From positions 1 through 45,750 of the forward strand of contig JBFWLP010000015.1 of the NCBI GenBank assembly GCA_050252075.1: a stretch of 45,750 nucleotides of DNA, in the 5' to 3' direction. The translations under genes and the position numbers were made by a program. This DNA comes from JAAYGT01 sp050252075 (lineage in GTDB: Bacteria; Pseudomonadota; Gammaproteobacteria; Burkholderiales; Burkholderiaceae_B). Under the pieces are notes generated by a model. The model did not search any database. It was not told the origin of the DNA and worked only from the letters and a program-made list of their open reading frames with translations. Positions 24,474-32,968 of the stretch are shown here, piece after piece. The first letter of the stretch is position 1, and the number at the start of each line of letters is the position of its first letter.

Positions 24474-24502
24474 ATTATATAAAGATCATTTGTGCATTGC
24501 AA
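24474..24502 (-). promoter_or_regulatory. Near-consensus sigma-70 promoter of the candidate small RNA
   Basis: On the minus strand TTGCAA (24502-24497) and the consensus TATAAT (24479-24474) are separated by exactly 17 bases. The expected start is an A near 24467. The region just upstream is AT-rich with T and A runs that could act as an UP element. Confidence 0.75.
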
Positions 24503-24636
24503 GATATTTTTTGCCTTGTTGCTTTCCCACACCGCAAATGTGGCTTTTTTGCAAAAACACTACTTTTTCCGTGGTAATTGCAACCGGGTTCTTACCCTAA
24601 TAACGCTAACCCTTAACTTTGCATCGCCCGCGCACA

Positions 24637-25332
24637 TTAAATGCGGTAGGCCGTTGTGGTCATGATTTTTGACATGAACCGCATTGCCCCCTTCACGGCA
24701 GCCGGCAACCGCGCCGCCCCCCTGGACTGCGCGGTGTGCCGGTGATCGATTTCATCGGCGCGCATTTGCTCGACGATTCGCCGCGAGCGTTGATCCGCCT
24801 GTGGCAGCAGCTGCAGATGGGTGTCCAGATGCTGCTCGACCTGCCATTCGGTTTCGGCCATGAACCCCAGGTTCCGGGCGGTCCCCGCCCGGCCGGCCAA
24901 GGCACCCAGAGTGAACGACCCCAGATACCAGACGGGATTCAACACACTGGGGCGGCTGCTCAATTCACGCAACCTTTGGTTACACCAAACCAGGTGATCG
25001 ACCTCTTCCGACGCCGCCTTGTAGAAGACAGACTGGATTGCTGCATCGCGGCAAAAAACAGCCTGGCCACGATAAAGCGCCTGGGCGCAGATCTCGCCCA
25101 CATGGTTTACCCGCATCAGCCCCGCCGCATGCTTTTTCTGTTGGGCCGTGAGGCGGGTATCGACGGTATCATCGGGAAGGCTCGCTGCCGGATTGGGCCG
25201 CGAGGCGGGAATAGAGCCGTCGAGCACCTGGACGGCGCGCCCGAACTCTGCCAGCACCCGATCGAAGGCGCTGAAGCGGCGAGCGAAACCCGATGGGGCA
25301 GGACGATGTGTAGTCGAACGAAGTTGATTCAT
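24637..25332 (-). CDS. coq7: 5-demethoxyubiquinol hydroxylase (Coq7)
   Basis: Di-iron monooxygenase that hydroxylates demethoxyubiquinol late in ubiquinone synthesis at the cytoplasmic membrane. The start at 25332 (MNQLRSTTHRPAPSG) has GAAGG seven bases upstream and gives 231 residues, the usual size of the bacterial enzyme. The core repeats carry the iron ligands: RVNHVGEICAQALYRGQ, then ASEEVDHLVW, then MAETEWQVEQHL and ADEIDHRHTA, giving the ExxH pairs. A hydrophobic stretch with GSFTLGALAGRAG separates the two halves and may bind the membrane. It diverges from the osmC-thyA-folA unit with 72 bases between. Confidence 0.95.
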   Translation of the reverse strand: MNQLRSTTHRPAPSGFARRFSAFDRVLAEFGRAVQVLDGSIPASRPNPAASLPDDTVDTRLTAQQKKHAAGLMRVNHVGEICAQALYRGQAVFCRDAAIQSVFYKAASEEVDHLVWCNQRLRELSSRPSVLNPVWYLGSFTLGALAGRAGTARNLGFMAETEWQVEQHLDTHLQLLPQADQRSRRIVEQMRADEIDHRHTAQSRGAARLPAAVKGAMRFMSKIMTTTAYRI

Positions 25333-25404
25333 GCGGACACCTTCGAGTGAAACCAATGCGGTAAGATTCCTTCTTTACGCGAACATCTTTACGGATAGAA
25401 CAAC

Positions 25405-25830
25405 ATGGAATGCACTATCGACTGGGGAGGCCCCGACGGCATGTTATTTGTGGCTCGCACAGGCAGCGGCCACGTGACAGCCATGGATGGCGCCCCCGAG
25501 GGCGGCGGGCACAACCTGGCACCGCGCCCCATGGAAATGCTGCTTACCGGTGCCGGCGGTTGCACGGCCTACGATGTCGTGCTTATTCTGAAACGCGGAC
25601 GCCATAAAATTACCGACTGCCGCGTCAAAATTACCGCGGAACGCGCCGGAACCGACCCGAAAGTGTTCACGAAAATCCACTTTGATTTTATCGTAACCGG
25701 GCATGGCTTGCCGCTATCGGCCGTTGAGCGCGCCGTCCAGTTGTCACATGACAAGTATTGCTCCGCCACCGCCATGCTGGCCGGCACGGCGCAAATCACC
25801 CATGCCGTCACTCTCGTGGAAGCCGCATGA
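25405..25830 (+). CDS. OsmC family protein (YhfA-like)
   Basis: 141-residue OsmC/Ohr-fold protein. The two redox cysteines of the family are present, in GAGGCTAYDVV (about residue 53) and DKYCSATAML (about residue 118). This places it in the OsmC/YhfA group, members of which may be thiol peroxidases. No signal peptide. The start at 25405 is the first ATG after the divergent spacer. Its stop codon overlaps the thyA start as ATGA, so the two are cotranslated. The link to thymidylate synthesis is probably positional, not functional. Confidence 0.9.
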   Translation: MECTIDWGGPDGMLFVARTGSGHVTAMDGAPEGGGHNLAPRPMEMLLTGAGGCTAYDVVLILKRGRHKITDCRVKITAERAGTDPKVFTKIHFDFIVTGHGLPLSAVERAVQLSHDKYCSATAMLAGTAQITHAVTLVEAA

Positions 25831-26630
25831 CTCCTTACAGCCAGTACGAACAGCTGATGCGCCATGTGTTTGAGAACGGCGCCCAGAAAACGGATCGCAC
25901 CGGCACCGGCACACGATCCGTCTTCGGCTACCAGATGCGGTTTGATCTGGCCGAAGGCTTTCCTTTGATCACCACCAAGAAACTGCACACCAAGAGCATC
26001 TTCATCGAGCTGCTCTGGTTCTTGCGCGGCGATTCCAATGTGCGCTGGCTGCAGGAGCGCGGAGTGAGCATCTGGAACGAATGGGCCGATGAACACGGCA
26101 ATCTGGGGCCGGTTTACGGCGTTCAGTGGCGATCCTGGCCCACGCCCGACGGCCGGCATATCGACCAGATCAGCCAGGTGCTCGACCAACTGCGGCAGAA
26201 CCCCGACTCGCGCCGTCACATTGTGTCGGCCTGGAATGTGGCCGATCTGCAGCACATGGCCCTGCCGCCCTGCCACGCCTTCTTCCAGTTCTATGTGGCG
26301 CAAGGCAAGCTTTCCTGCCAGCTTTACCAGCGCAGTGCCGATATTTTCCTGGGCGTGCCGTTCAATATCGCCAGTTATGCCTTGCTTACTCATATGGTGG
26401 CGCAGCAATGCGACCTTCAGGTGGGCGATTTCATCTGGACGGGCGGCGACTGCCACATTTACAGCAATCACTTCGACCAGGTTCGCGAACAGCTGTCCCG
26501 CCCGCCCTTTCCTTACCCCACGCTGCATATCCATCGCAAGCCCGACTCGCTCTTCGACTACAACTACGAAGACTTTGAAATCCGGAACTACCAGGCGCAC
26601 CCTCATATCAAAGCGCCGGTTGCAGTTTAG
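25827..26630 (+). CDS. thyA: Thymidylate synthase
   Basis: Makes dTMP from dUMP with methylenetetrahydrofolate as methyl donor and reductant. The start at 25827 yields MTPYSQYEQLMRHVFENGAQ and 267 residues, like Escherichia coli ThyA; an upstream in-frame extension lies inside the osmC-like gene and is rejected. DRTGTGTRSVFG is the phosphate-binding loop, LPPCHAFFQFYV carries the nucleophile Cys149, QLYQRSADIFLGVPFNI binds dUMP, and the C-terminus ends in APVAV as in the family. It is followed after 11 bases by folA, so the enzyme that oxidises the folate and the one that reduces it again are in one operon. Confidence 0.98.
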   Translation: MTPYSQYEQLMRHVFENGAQKTDRTGTGTRSVFGYQMRFDLAEGFPLITTKKLHTKSIFIELLWFLRGDSNVRWLQERGVSIWNEWADEHGNLGPVYGVQWRSWPTPDGRHIDQISQVLDQLRQNPDSRRHIVSAWNVADLQHMALPPCHAFFQFYVAQGKLSCQLYQRSADIFLGVPFNIASYALLTHMVAQQCDLQVGDFIWTGGDCHIYSNHFDQVREQLSRPPFPYPTLHIHRKPDSLFDYNYEDFEIRNYQAHPHIKAPVAV

Positions 26631-26641
26631 GGCGCCTGACC

Positions 26642-27139
26642 ATGTCTGTCATTCAGCTGATCGTTGCCTACTCCCGCAACCGCTGCATCGGGCGCAACAA
26701 CACGCTGCCCTGGCGCTTGCCCTCGGACCTGGCCCACTTCAAGAAAGTTACCCTGGGCAAACCGATACTGATGGGGCGCGCCACCTGGGAATCGCTGGGT
26801 CGCCCCCTGCCCGGCCGCCCCAATGCCGTTATCAGCCGCAACCCCGGTTTCCAGGCGCCGGGCGCCACCGTGTATACATCGCTTCAGGCCGCCCTGCACG
26901 CCCACAAGGGCGACGATACCGTATGCATCATTGGCGGCGCCCAGATTTATGCGGCGGCGCTCGACCTGGCCCATGAAATCATTGCCACCGAAATTCATGC
27001 CGATGTCGACGGCGACGCCTTCTTTCCGGAACTCGATCCGTCGGCCTGGATCGAAACCGAACGTCTTGGGCAACCCGAAGAAAACGGCTATACCTTCGAC
27101 TTCGTGCGGTACCGGCGCCTTACGCCTGCTGCCGCATAA
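26642..27139 (+). CDS. folA: Dihydrofolate reductase
   Basis: Reduces dihydrofolate to tetrahydrofolate with NADPH. The 165-residue sequence has IQLIVAYSRNRCIGRNNTLP with the Met20-type loop, LPWRLPSDLAHFKK with the catalytic acidic residue, ILMGRATWESLGRPLPGRPN for NADPH binding and CIIGGAQIYAAAL near the C-terminal half. Length and motif order are normal for chromosomal FolA. The last 20 bases overlap the 3' end of the oppositely oriented MocR-type gene, so the two transcription units run into each other with no terminator between them. Confidence 0.97.
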   Translation: MSVIQLIVAYSRNRCIGRNNTLPWRLPSDLAHFKKVTLGKPILMGRATWESLGRPLPGRPNAVISRNPGFQAPGATVYTSLQAALHAHKGDDTVCIIGGAQIYAAALDLAHEIIATEIHADVDGDAFFPELDPSAWIETERLGQPEENGYTFDFVRYRRLTPAAA

Positions 27140-28547
27140 ACTGCCATAACGCCGGATTCGCGGAATACGCCACATTGAAACGAATCCATCCCGCATCGTC
27201 TGCCGTGGGGCTGAAGTACCCGGCCGGCGCCAGCCAGATACCGTGATCCAGGGCGCGTTTGGCCAGCTCGGCCGCCCCCAGGCCGGCCAGGCGCCCCCGC
27301 GTGGGGCGGGCCCAGACAAACAAGCCGGCCTGGGGGCGGGCAAACACCTGAAAATCGTGCGTGTCGAGCAAACCATAGAGGGCGTCGTGCGCCTGATGCA
27401 GGCGTTCCTGAACACGCCGCAAATGGGCGGCATGCCCCCCCTGACGCACCACATGGTGAACGGTTCTTTCCATGAGCTCGGGTGTGGTCAACCCCATTGT
27501 CATCTTGATTTTCGCCAGTTGCTGCACAAAATCGCCGTCGGCAACCACATACCCCACCCGCATTGACGGCATAATGCTTTTCGAAAAACCACCCACATAA
27601 ATCACGCGCCGGGCTCCGCCCAACGCCACCAGCATGGGGCCCAGATGCGGCAGCAGGTCGCGCGAGACATCGTCTTCAATCACCCGGAAATCGTACCGCT
27701 CGGCCAGTTGCAGCACACGAAATGCATTGTTCATGGTCAGACTGGCACCGGTGGGGTTCTGCAGCACCGTGGTTACAAACAACGCCCGAATGGCGTGCTG
27801 CTTTGCCAGGCGTTCCAGGGTGTCGCAGCACAAGCCTTCGGGCGTGCGCGGTACACCCACCACCGTGATGCCCGCCAGACGCAGCGTGGGCAAGACATTG
27901 GCGTAGCAGGGATCTTCGACGGCAATCACATCGCCCGGACGCAACAGGCTGCGCACCACAATATCCAGCGCCTGCGTCGCTCCCGAAGTGAGCAACACCT
28001 GATCGGCAGTTACCGCAACGCCCTGCGCGGCCATTCTTTCCCGCAGGTAGTCACGCAACGGAAAGTAGCCGTAGGGATGCCCGTACGCCGCTATCTGGCT
28101 CACCGGCGTTCGCGCCACTTGCCGCAATGCCTGGCGCAATGCCGTCTGGTTCAGCCATTCGGCCGGCAGCCAGCCGCATCCGGCCTTGATCGGTATGGAG
28201 TGGTCGGCGAATACGTCGGCCAGCAACCACGACGGCCCCACCTGGGGAGGCACCCAGCGAGGCGCGCTTCTTTCCAGGCCCTCGGGGGCCGTGGCCGGCA
28301 CCTGGGGAGCCACGCGAAAACCCGAGCCTGGCCGGGACACCAGCCAGTTTTGTGCCACCAGCCTGCCGTACGCCGCCGACACGGTAAAAGCACTCAGGCC
28401 ATGCACCCGTGCAAAATCGCGGATCGACGGCAACGCCATACCGGGCCGCAACCATTGCCCGCGTATGGCCTGCTCGATGGCGGCGACAGTTTGATCGACC
28501 AGTGACGGTGCCGTTTTCCGGTCGCGCACGGGCTGAAAGAATTCCAT
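27120..28547 (-). CDS. MocR-type transcription regulator (GntR helix-turn-helix plus aminotransferase domain)
   Basis: 475-residue regulator starting at the ATG 28547; a GTG at 28553 would add two residues. Residues about 15-80 form a GntR winged helix (LRPGMALPSIRDFARVHGLS, ending in SRPGSGFRVA). Residues about 115-475 are a class I aminotransferase fold with the PLP lysine in VGGFSKSIMPSMRVGY and VEDPCYANVLPTL upstream. MocR proteins sense amino compounds through PLP and often control a divergent gene. Here that is an omega-aminotransferase gene, with repeated ATACAGT boxes between. The protein could repress itself and activate the aminotransferase gene. A role in vitamin B6 control (PdxR-like) is less likely from the context. 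Confidence 0.92.
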   Translation of the reverse strand: MEFFQPVRDRKTAPSLVDQTVAAIEQAIRGQWLRPGMALPSIRDFARVHGLSAFTVSAAYGRLVAQNWLVSRPGSGFRVAPQVPATAPEGLERSAPRWVPPQVGPSWLLADVFADHSIPIKAGCGWLPAEWLNQTALRQALRQVARTPVSQIAAYGHPYGYFPLRDYLRERMAAQGVAVTADQVLLTSGATQALDIVVRSLLRPGDVIAVEDPCYANVLPTLRLAGITVVGVPRTPEGLCCDTLERLAKQHAIRALFVTTVLQNPTGASLTMNNAFRVLQLAERYDFRVIEDDVSRDLLPHLGPMLVALGGARRVIYVGGFSKSIMPSMRVGYVVADGDFVQQLAKIKMTMGLTTPELMERTVHHVVRQGGHAAHLRRVQERLHQAHDALYGLLDTHDFQVFARPQAGLFVWARPTRGRLAGLGAAELAKRALDHGIWLAPAGYFSPTADDAGWIRFNVAYSANPALWQFMRQQA

Positions 28548-28554
28548 AGACACA

Positions 28555-28614
28555 ATACCAATACAGTAGGTTTAACTTGTTCAATACAGTTTTAATAATT
28601 TAACCCAACTGTAT
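28555..28614. promoter_or_regulatory. Probable MocR operator region with three ATACAGT boxes
   Basis: ATACAGT occurs at 28561-28567 and 28584-28590 and inverted at 28608-28614, so the spacing is 23 and 24 bases, about two helical turns. ATACCA (28555-28560) abuts the first box and equals the repeat reported for GabR. TATATT at 28612-28617 is a possible -10 for the aminotransferase gene. The array lies exactly between the regulator and its likely target. Confidence 0.5.
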
Positions 28615-28675
28615 ATTTATTTGCAGGTTCCTCAGGACGAGAATAGACGGTCTGAACTTCCGTACCGAGGCCACT

Positions 28676-30001
28676 ATGACAAGCAATGCAAATCTTCCCG
28701 ATCTTTCGAATCTGTGGATGCCGTTCACTGCGAACAAACAGTTCAAGCAACAACCCCGCCTGCTTTCGAAGGCGAAAGGCATGTATTACACGGCAACCGC
28801 CGGCCACCAGGTGCTCGACGGCACGGCGGGCCTGTGGTGCGTGAATGCCGGGCACGGCCGCCAGGAAATTGTCGATGCCATTGCCCGGCAAACCGCCGAA
28901 ATGGACTACGCGCCCGGCTTCCAGCTTGGACACCCCGACCAGTTCCGTGCCGCAACCGCTGTGGCCGAGTTCATGCCCAAAGAACTGGATCGCATTTTCT
29001 TCACCAACTCGGGCTCCGAGTCGGTGGACACCGCACTGAAAATGGCACTGGCCTACCATCGTGCCCGTGGCGAAGGCCAGCGCACACGTTTTATCGGGCG
29101 CGAGCGTGGCTACCACGGGGTAGGTTTTGGGGGTATTTCAGTGGGCGGCATTGCTCCCAACCGCAAAATTTTCTCCGGCGCGCTGCTTCCCGGCGTTGAC
29201 CATCTGCCACACACCCATGATCTGTCCAAGAACGCGTTTTCACGCGGGCAGCCCGCATGGGGCGAGCATCTGGCCGACGAACTGGAACGTATTGTGGCGC
29301 TGCACGACGCCTCCACCATTGCGGCAGTGATTGTTGAGCCCATGGCCGGCTCCACGGGTGTGCTCATTCCGCCCAAAGGCTATCTGGAAAAGCTGCGCGC
29401 CATCACCAAAAAACACGGCATTTTGCTCATTTTCGACGAAGTCATCACCGGCTACGGTCGTTTGGGCAAACCCACGGCCAGCGATTTCTTTGGTGTCACG
29501 CCCGACCTGATCACCATGGCCAAAGGCATCAGCAATGCTGCGGTTCCCTGCGGTGCGGTCGCCGTGCGACGCGAGGTACACGACGCCGTCGTCAACGCCT
29601 CGGCGGCAGGCATTGAGTTCTTCCACGGCTACACCTATTCGGGCCACCCGCTGGCCACGGCGGCCGTACTGGCCACCCTGGACGTCTACAAACGGGAAAA
29701 CCTGTTCCAGAATGCGGCAACGCTGTCCAAGCCGTTTGAAGATGCGGCCCATAGCCTGAACGGAGCCCCGCACGTGATCGATATCCGCAACCTGGGCCTG
29801 GTCGCCGGTATCGAACTGGCATCGCGCCCCGATGCTCCCGGAGCCCGGGCAGCCGAAGTATTCGCCAAATGCTTCGACCAAGGCTTGCTGGTGCGCTACA
29901 CCGGCGACATTCTTGCCATTTCGCCGCCCCTGATCATTAACGAAAGCCAGATCCAGGAGATTTTCGGAAAAATCGGCGAAATTCTGAAAACCGTCGCCTG
30001 A
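28676..30001 (+). CDS. Omega-amino acid--pyruvate aminotransferase (class III)
   Basis: 441-residue class III PLP aminotransferase, best read as beta-alanine/omega-amino acid:pyruvate transaminase. The ATG at 28676 has GAGG five bases upstream. Early residues read LWMPFTANKQFK, as in the beta-alanine enzymes. FFTNSGSESVDTALKMA binds the cofactor phosphate, ERGYHGVGFGGISVGG stacks on PLP, LIFDEVITGYGRLGK carries the conserved aspartate, and MAKGISNAAVPCGAVAV has the Schiff-base Lys283. No semialdehyde dehydrogenase lies next to it, which is a common partner elsewhere. Control by the divergent MocR protein is likely, and a strong terminator follows. The exact amino donor (beta-alanine, GABA, putrescine or taurine) is open. 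Confidence 0.9.
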   Translation: MTSNANLPDLSNLWMPFTANKQFKQQPRLLSKAKGMYYTATAGHQVLDGTAGLWCVNAGHGRQEIVDAIARQTAEMDYAPGFQLGHPDQFRAATAVAEFMPKELDRIFFTNSGSESVDTALKMALAYHRARGEGQRTRFIGRERGYHGVGFGGISVGGIAPNRKIFSGALLPGVDHLPHTHDLSKNAFSRGQPAWGEHLADELERIVALHDASTIAAVIVEPMAGSTGVLIPPKGYLEKLRAITKKHGILLIFDEVITGYGRLGKPTASDFFGVTPDLITMAKGISNAAVPCGAVAVRREVHDAVVNASAAGIEFFHGYTYSGHPLATAAVLATLDVYKRENLFQNAATLSKPFEDAAHSLNGAPHVIDIRNLGLVAGIELASRPDAPGARAAEVFAKCFDQGLLVRYTGDILAISPPLIINESQIQEIFGKIGEILKTVA

Positions 30002-30034
30002 CACTTGCGCTGACTCCGCCTGCGGGCGGTATAG

Positions 30035-30067
30035 GGGTGGGAATCAACCGGATTCCCACCCTTTTTT
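30035..30067 (+). terminator. Rho-independent terminator of the aminotransferase gene
   Basis: GGGTGGGAATC (30035-30045), a five-base loop and GATTCCCACCC (30051-30061) form a perfect 11-base-pair stem followed by six T (30062-30067). It touches the stop codon of the converging gcvP, so it may also slow gcvP transcripts, although no T tract exists on that side. Confidence 0.88.
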
Positions 30068-32948
30068 ATGCCTCTACAGAGGCCGCCTCGTCGGCGTAAG
30101 CCTGCACGGGCGGGCACGAACACACCAGATTGCGATCACCCCAGGCGTTATCCACACGGGCCACCGGCGGCCAGTACTTGGCCGTGCGTAACCGTGCAAC
30201 CGGATAAGCCGCCTGTTCGCGCGAGTAATCGTGATGCCATTCGTTGGCCAGAAGCATCGCCGCCGTGTGAGGAGCATTCTTCAAAACGTTGTCATCGGCG
30301 TCGCTTTCACCTTCCTCGACGCGACGAATTTCCTCACGAATGGTGATCATGGCCTCGATGAAGCGATCCAGCTCGGCCAGCCCCTCGGATTCGGTGGGTT
30401 CCACCATCAGTGTGCCGGCCACGGGAAAGCTCATGGTGGGGGCATGAAAGCCAAAATCCATTAGTCGCTTGGCGATATCTTCGGCCGAAATGCCGCAACG
30501 ATCCTTGATGGGACGAATATCCAGAATACACTCGTGCGCCACCCGCCCGCTCGGGCCGGCATACAGAATGGGATAGTGCGGCGCCAGACGCGACGCCACA
30601 TAGTTCGCATTCAGTATGGCAACCTCGGTAGCCTGCAGCAGGCCTTCAGCCCCCATCATCAGAATGTACATGAAAGGGATGGGCAGAATACTGGCCGACC
30701 CGTATGGGGCCGACGACACCGGGCCCACCGCCGTGCCCGCCGGCAACTGGCCGGAGGCATCGACCACCCCCGGCAGATACGGCGCCAGATGCGCACGCAC
30801 GGCCACCGGCCCTACGCCAGGGCCGCCGCCGCCGTGCGGAATGCAAAACGTTTTATGCAGGTTCAAATGGGAGACATCGGAACCGAACAGGCCGGGCTGG
30901 GCCAGGCCCACCATGGCATTCATGTTCGCGCCGTCAAGATAGACCTGGCCGCCGGCCTGATGCACCAGATCGCAAATTTCGGTAATGGCCGTTTCAAACA
31001 CCCCGTGTGTGGACGGGTAGGTGATCATCAGCGCCGCGAGCTGGTTGCCGACCTGAGCGATTTTTTCCTTCAAGTCGTGCACATCAACGTTGCCATGGGC
31101 ATCGGAAGCCACCACCACGACGCTCATACCGGCCAATTGGGCCGACGCCGGATTCGTGCCGTGGGCCGACGAGGGAATCAGGCACACTGTGCGCTGGAAA
31201 TCGCCGCGAGCCTGATGATAGGCCCGAATGGCCAGCAAACCGGCGTACTCCCCCTGGGCGCCCGAATTGGGTTGCAGGCTGATGGAGTCATAGCCTGTGG
31301 CCTCGCACAAAGCATCGGACAGGCGGCGAATCAGTTCGCGGTACCCCGCCGTCTGGTCTTCGGGGGCAAAAGGATGGATATCGGAAAACTCGGGCCACGT
31401 GATGGGTAGCATTTCAGCCGTTGCGTTCAGCTTCATGGTGCACGAACCGAGCGGGATCATGGTGCGGTCTAGCGCCAGATCTTTATCGGACAAGCCACGC
31501 AAATAACGCAGCATATCGGTCTCGGAGCGAACCATAGAAAACACCGGGTGCTCAAGAATCGGCGACTGGCGCTGCAGCGCCGCCGGAATGGCGGCTTCGG
31601 GCAGCTCGCGACTGTGCGCCACCGGCTTGCCAACCGCAGCGGCAAACACACCCACCAGCGCATGCAGATCGGATTCGGTCACCGTTTCATCGAGCGATAC
31701 CGCCAGACGATCGGCGCCCACTTGCCTGAGATTGATACGCGCCGCCTGGGCTGCCTTCACAATGGCCGGCGTGTCGGCGCCCGTGTGTAATTCCAGGGTG
31801 TCAAAAAACGCATCGCCGGCAACGGCAATGCCAAGATCGGTCAGGGCCGCACGCAAATAAGCCGCCGCGCGCGCAACGCGCAGCGCAATGCGACGCAAGC
31901 CCTGAGGCCCGTGCCACACCGCGTACATGCTGGCCATAATGGCCAGCAGAACCTGTGCCGTGCAGATGTTCGACGTAGCCTTCTCGCGACGGATATGCTG
32001 TTCGCGGGTTTGCAGCGCCAGACGCAGGGCCGGCGATCCCTGGGCGTCTTTCGAGACCCCCACCAGGCGCCCGGGCATGCTGCGTTTGAAGGCATCACGG
32101 CAGGCCATGAAACCGGCATGCGGCCCGCCGAAGCCCAGCGGCACGCCGAAACGTTGCGCCGATCCCACCGCAATGTCGGCGCCCCATTCCCCAGGCGGCG
32201 TCAACAACGTAAGCGCCAGCAGATCGGTGGCCACCGTGACCACCGCGTTCCGGGCATGTGCCTTCTGAACCAGTTCGCGGTAATCGGCAATACCGCCCAG
32301 ACTGTGCGGATACTGCAGCAATACGCCGAAACATTCCGGCAGGCCCTGGGCCTCGTTGCCCACCACAACGGAAATATCCAGACAGCTTGCGCGGGTGCGC
32401 ACGACCTCGATGGTTTGTGGATGGCAATGTTCCGACACAAAGAACACGTCGCTTTTCGCGCGGGATGCGCGCCTGGCCATGGTCATGGCTTCGGCCGCCG
32501 CCGTTCCCTCGTCGAGCAATGAGGCGTTGGCAATATCGAGCCCGGTCAGATCGGTCACCATGGTCTGGAAGTTCAGCAGCGCTTCCAGGCGACCCTGAGA
32601 AATCTCCGGCTGGTACGGCGTGTAGGCCGTGTACCAGGCCGGATTCTCAAGCACATTGCGCAGGATCACATGGGGCACATGGGTGCCGTAGTATCCCTGC
32701 CCGATATAACTGCGAAAGATCTTGTTGCGCGACGCGATGGCTTTCATTTCCGCCAGGGCCTGCGTTTCACTTTTGGCGGAAGGCAACTTCAATGCGCCGC
32801 GCTTCAAAATGGCACTGGGCACCACCTGCTGAATAAGGCTTTCCAGGCTGGGCGACCCGATCGCCTTGAGCATGTGGGCCTGATCGGTGTCATCGGGGCC
32901 AATGTGGCGGCCAATGAAATCGGAATGAGCATCGAGTTCACGGAACAT
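30066..32948 (-). CDS. gcvP: Glycine dehydrogenase (decarboxylating), P-protein
   Basis: PLP-dependent P-protein of the glycine cleavage system; it decarboxylates glycine and passes the aminomethyl group to lipoyl GcvH. At 960 residues it is the homodimeric long form. The N-terminus has FIGRHIGPDDTDQAHMLKAI, the first half FRSYIGQGYYGTHVPHVILR and YTPYQPEISQGRLEALLNFQ. The second half has MIPLGSCTMKLNATAEMLP and the PLP lysine in NLHKTFCIPHGGGGPGVGP. Last gene of gcvTHP; it begins 20 bases after gcvH and ends on the aminotransferase terminator. Confidence 0.98.
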   Translation of the reverse strand: MFRELDAHSDFIGRHIGPDDTDQAHMLKAIGSPSLESLIQQVVPSAILKRGALKLPSAKSETQALAEMKAIASRNKIFRSYIGQGYYGTHVPHVILRNVLENPAWYTAYTPYQPEISQGRLEALLNFQTMVTDLTGLDIANASLLDEGTAAAEAMTMARRASRAKSDVFFVSEHCHPQTIEVVRTRASCLDISVVVGNEAQGLPECFGVLLQYPHSLGGIADYRELVQKAHARNAVVTVATDLLALTLLTPPGEWGADIAVGSAQRFGVPLGFGGPHAGFMACRDAFKRSMPGRLVGVSKDAQGSPALRLALQTREQHIRREKATSNICTAQVLLAIMASMYAVWHGPQGLRRIALRVARAAAYLRAALTDLGIAVAGDAFFDTLELHTGADTPAIVKAAQAARINLRQVGADRLAVSLDETVTESDLHALVGVFAAAVGKPVAHSRELPEAAIPAALQRQSPILEHPVFSMVRSETDMLRYLRGLSDKDLALDRTMIPLGSCTMKLNATAEMLPITWPEFSDIHPFAPEDQTAGYRELIRRLSDALCEATGYDSISLQPNSGAQGEYAGLLAIRAYHQARGDFQRTVCLIPSSAHGTNPASAQLAGMSVVVVASDAHGNVDVHDLKEKIAQVGNQLAALMITYPSTHGVFETAITEICDLVHQAGGQVYLDGANMNAMVGLAQPGLFGSDVSHLNLHKTFCIPHGGGGPGVGPVAVRAHLAPYLPGVVDASGQLPAGTAVGPVSSAPYGSASILPIPFMYILMMGAEGLLQATEVAILNANYVASRLAPHYPILYAGPSGRVAHECILDIRPIKDRCGISAEDIAKRLMDFGFHAPTMSFPVAGTLMVEPTESEGLAELDRFIEAMITIREEIRRVEEGESDADDNVLKNAPHTAAMLLANEWHHDYSREQAAYPVARLRTAKYWPPVARVDNAWGDRNLVCSCPPVQAYADEAASVEA

Positions 32949-32968
32949 AGGGAGACCTTGAAAAACGC

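Larger units (their letters stand above)
24115..24636. other. 522-base AT-rich non-coding spacer upstream of the polysaccharide operon
   Basis: No credible gene is seen here on either strand. The spacer holds, from right to left on the minus strand, the promoter, body and terminator of a candidate structured RNA (24303-24502). Next come a weak promoter for the polysaccharide operon (24238-24265) and a nine-base-pair hairpin in its leader (24196-24217). AACCCTT occurs at 24234-24240 and 24608-24614 and inverted at 24430-24436. It is clearly richer in A and T than the flanking genes, which may make it a target for nucleoid proteins. Confidence 0.6.

Noticed and set aside
24546..24557. Palindrome TTTTTGCAAAAA in the spacer near coq7
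   Set aside because: Too short and simple in an AT-rich region to call a terminator or operator; it may only contribute to an UP-like element.
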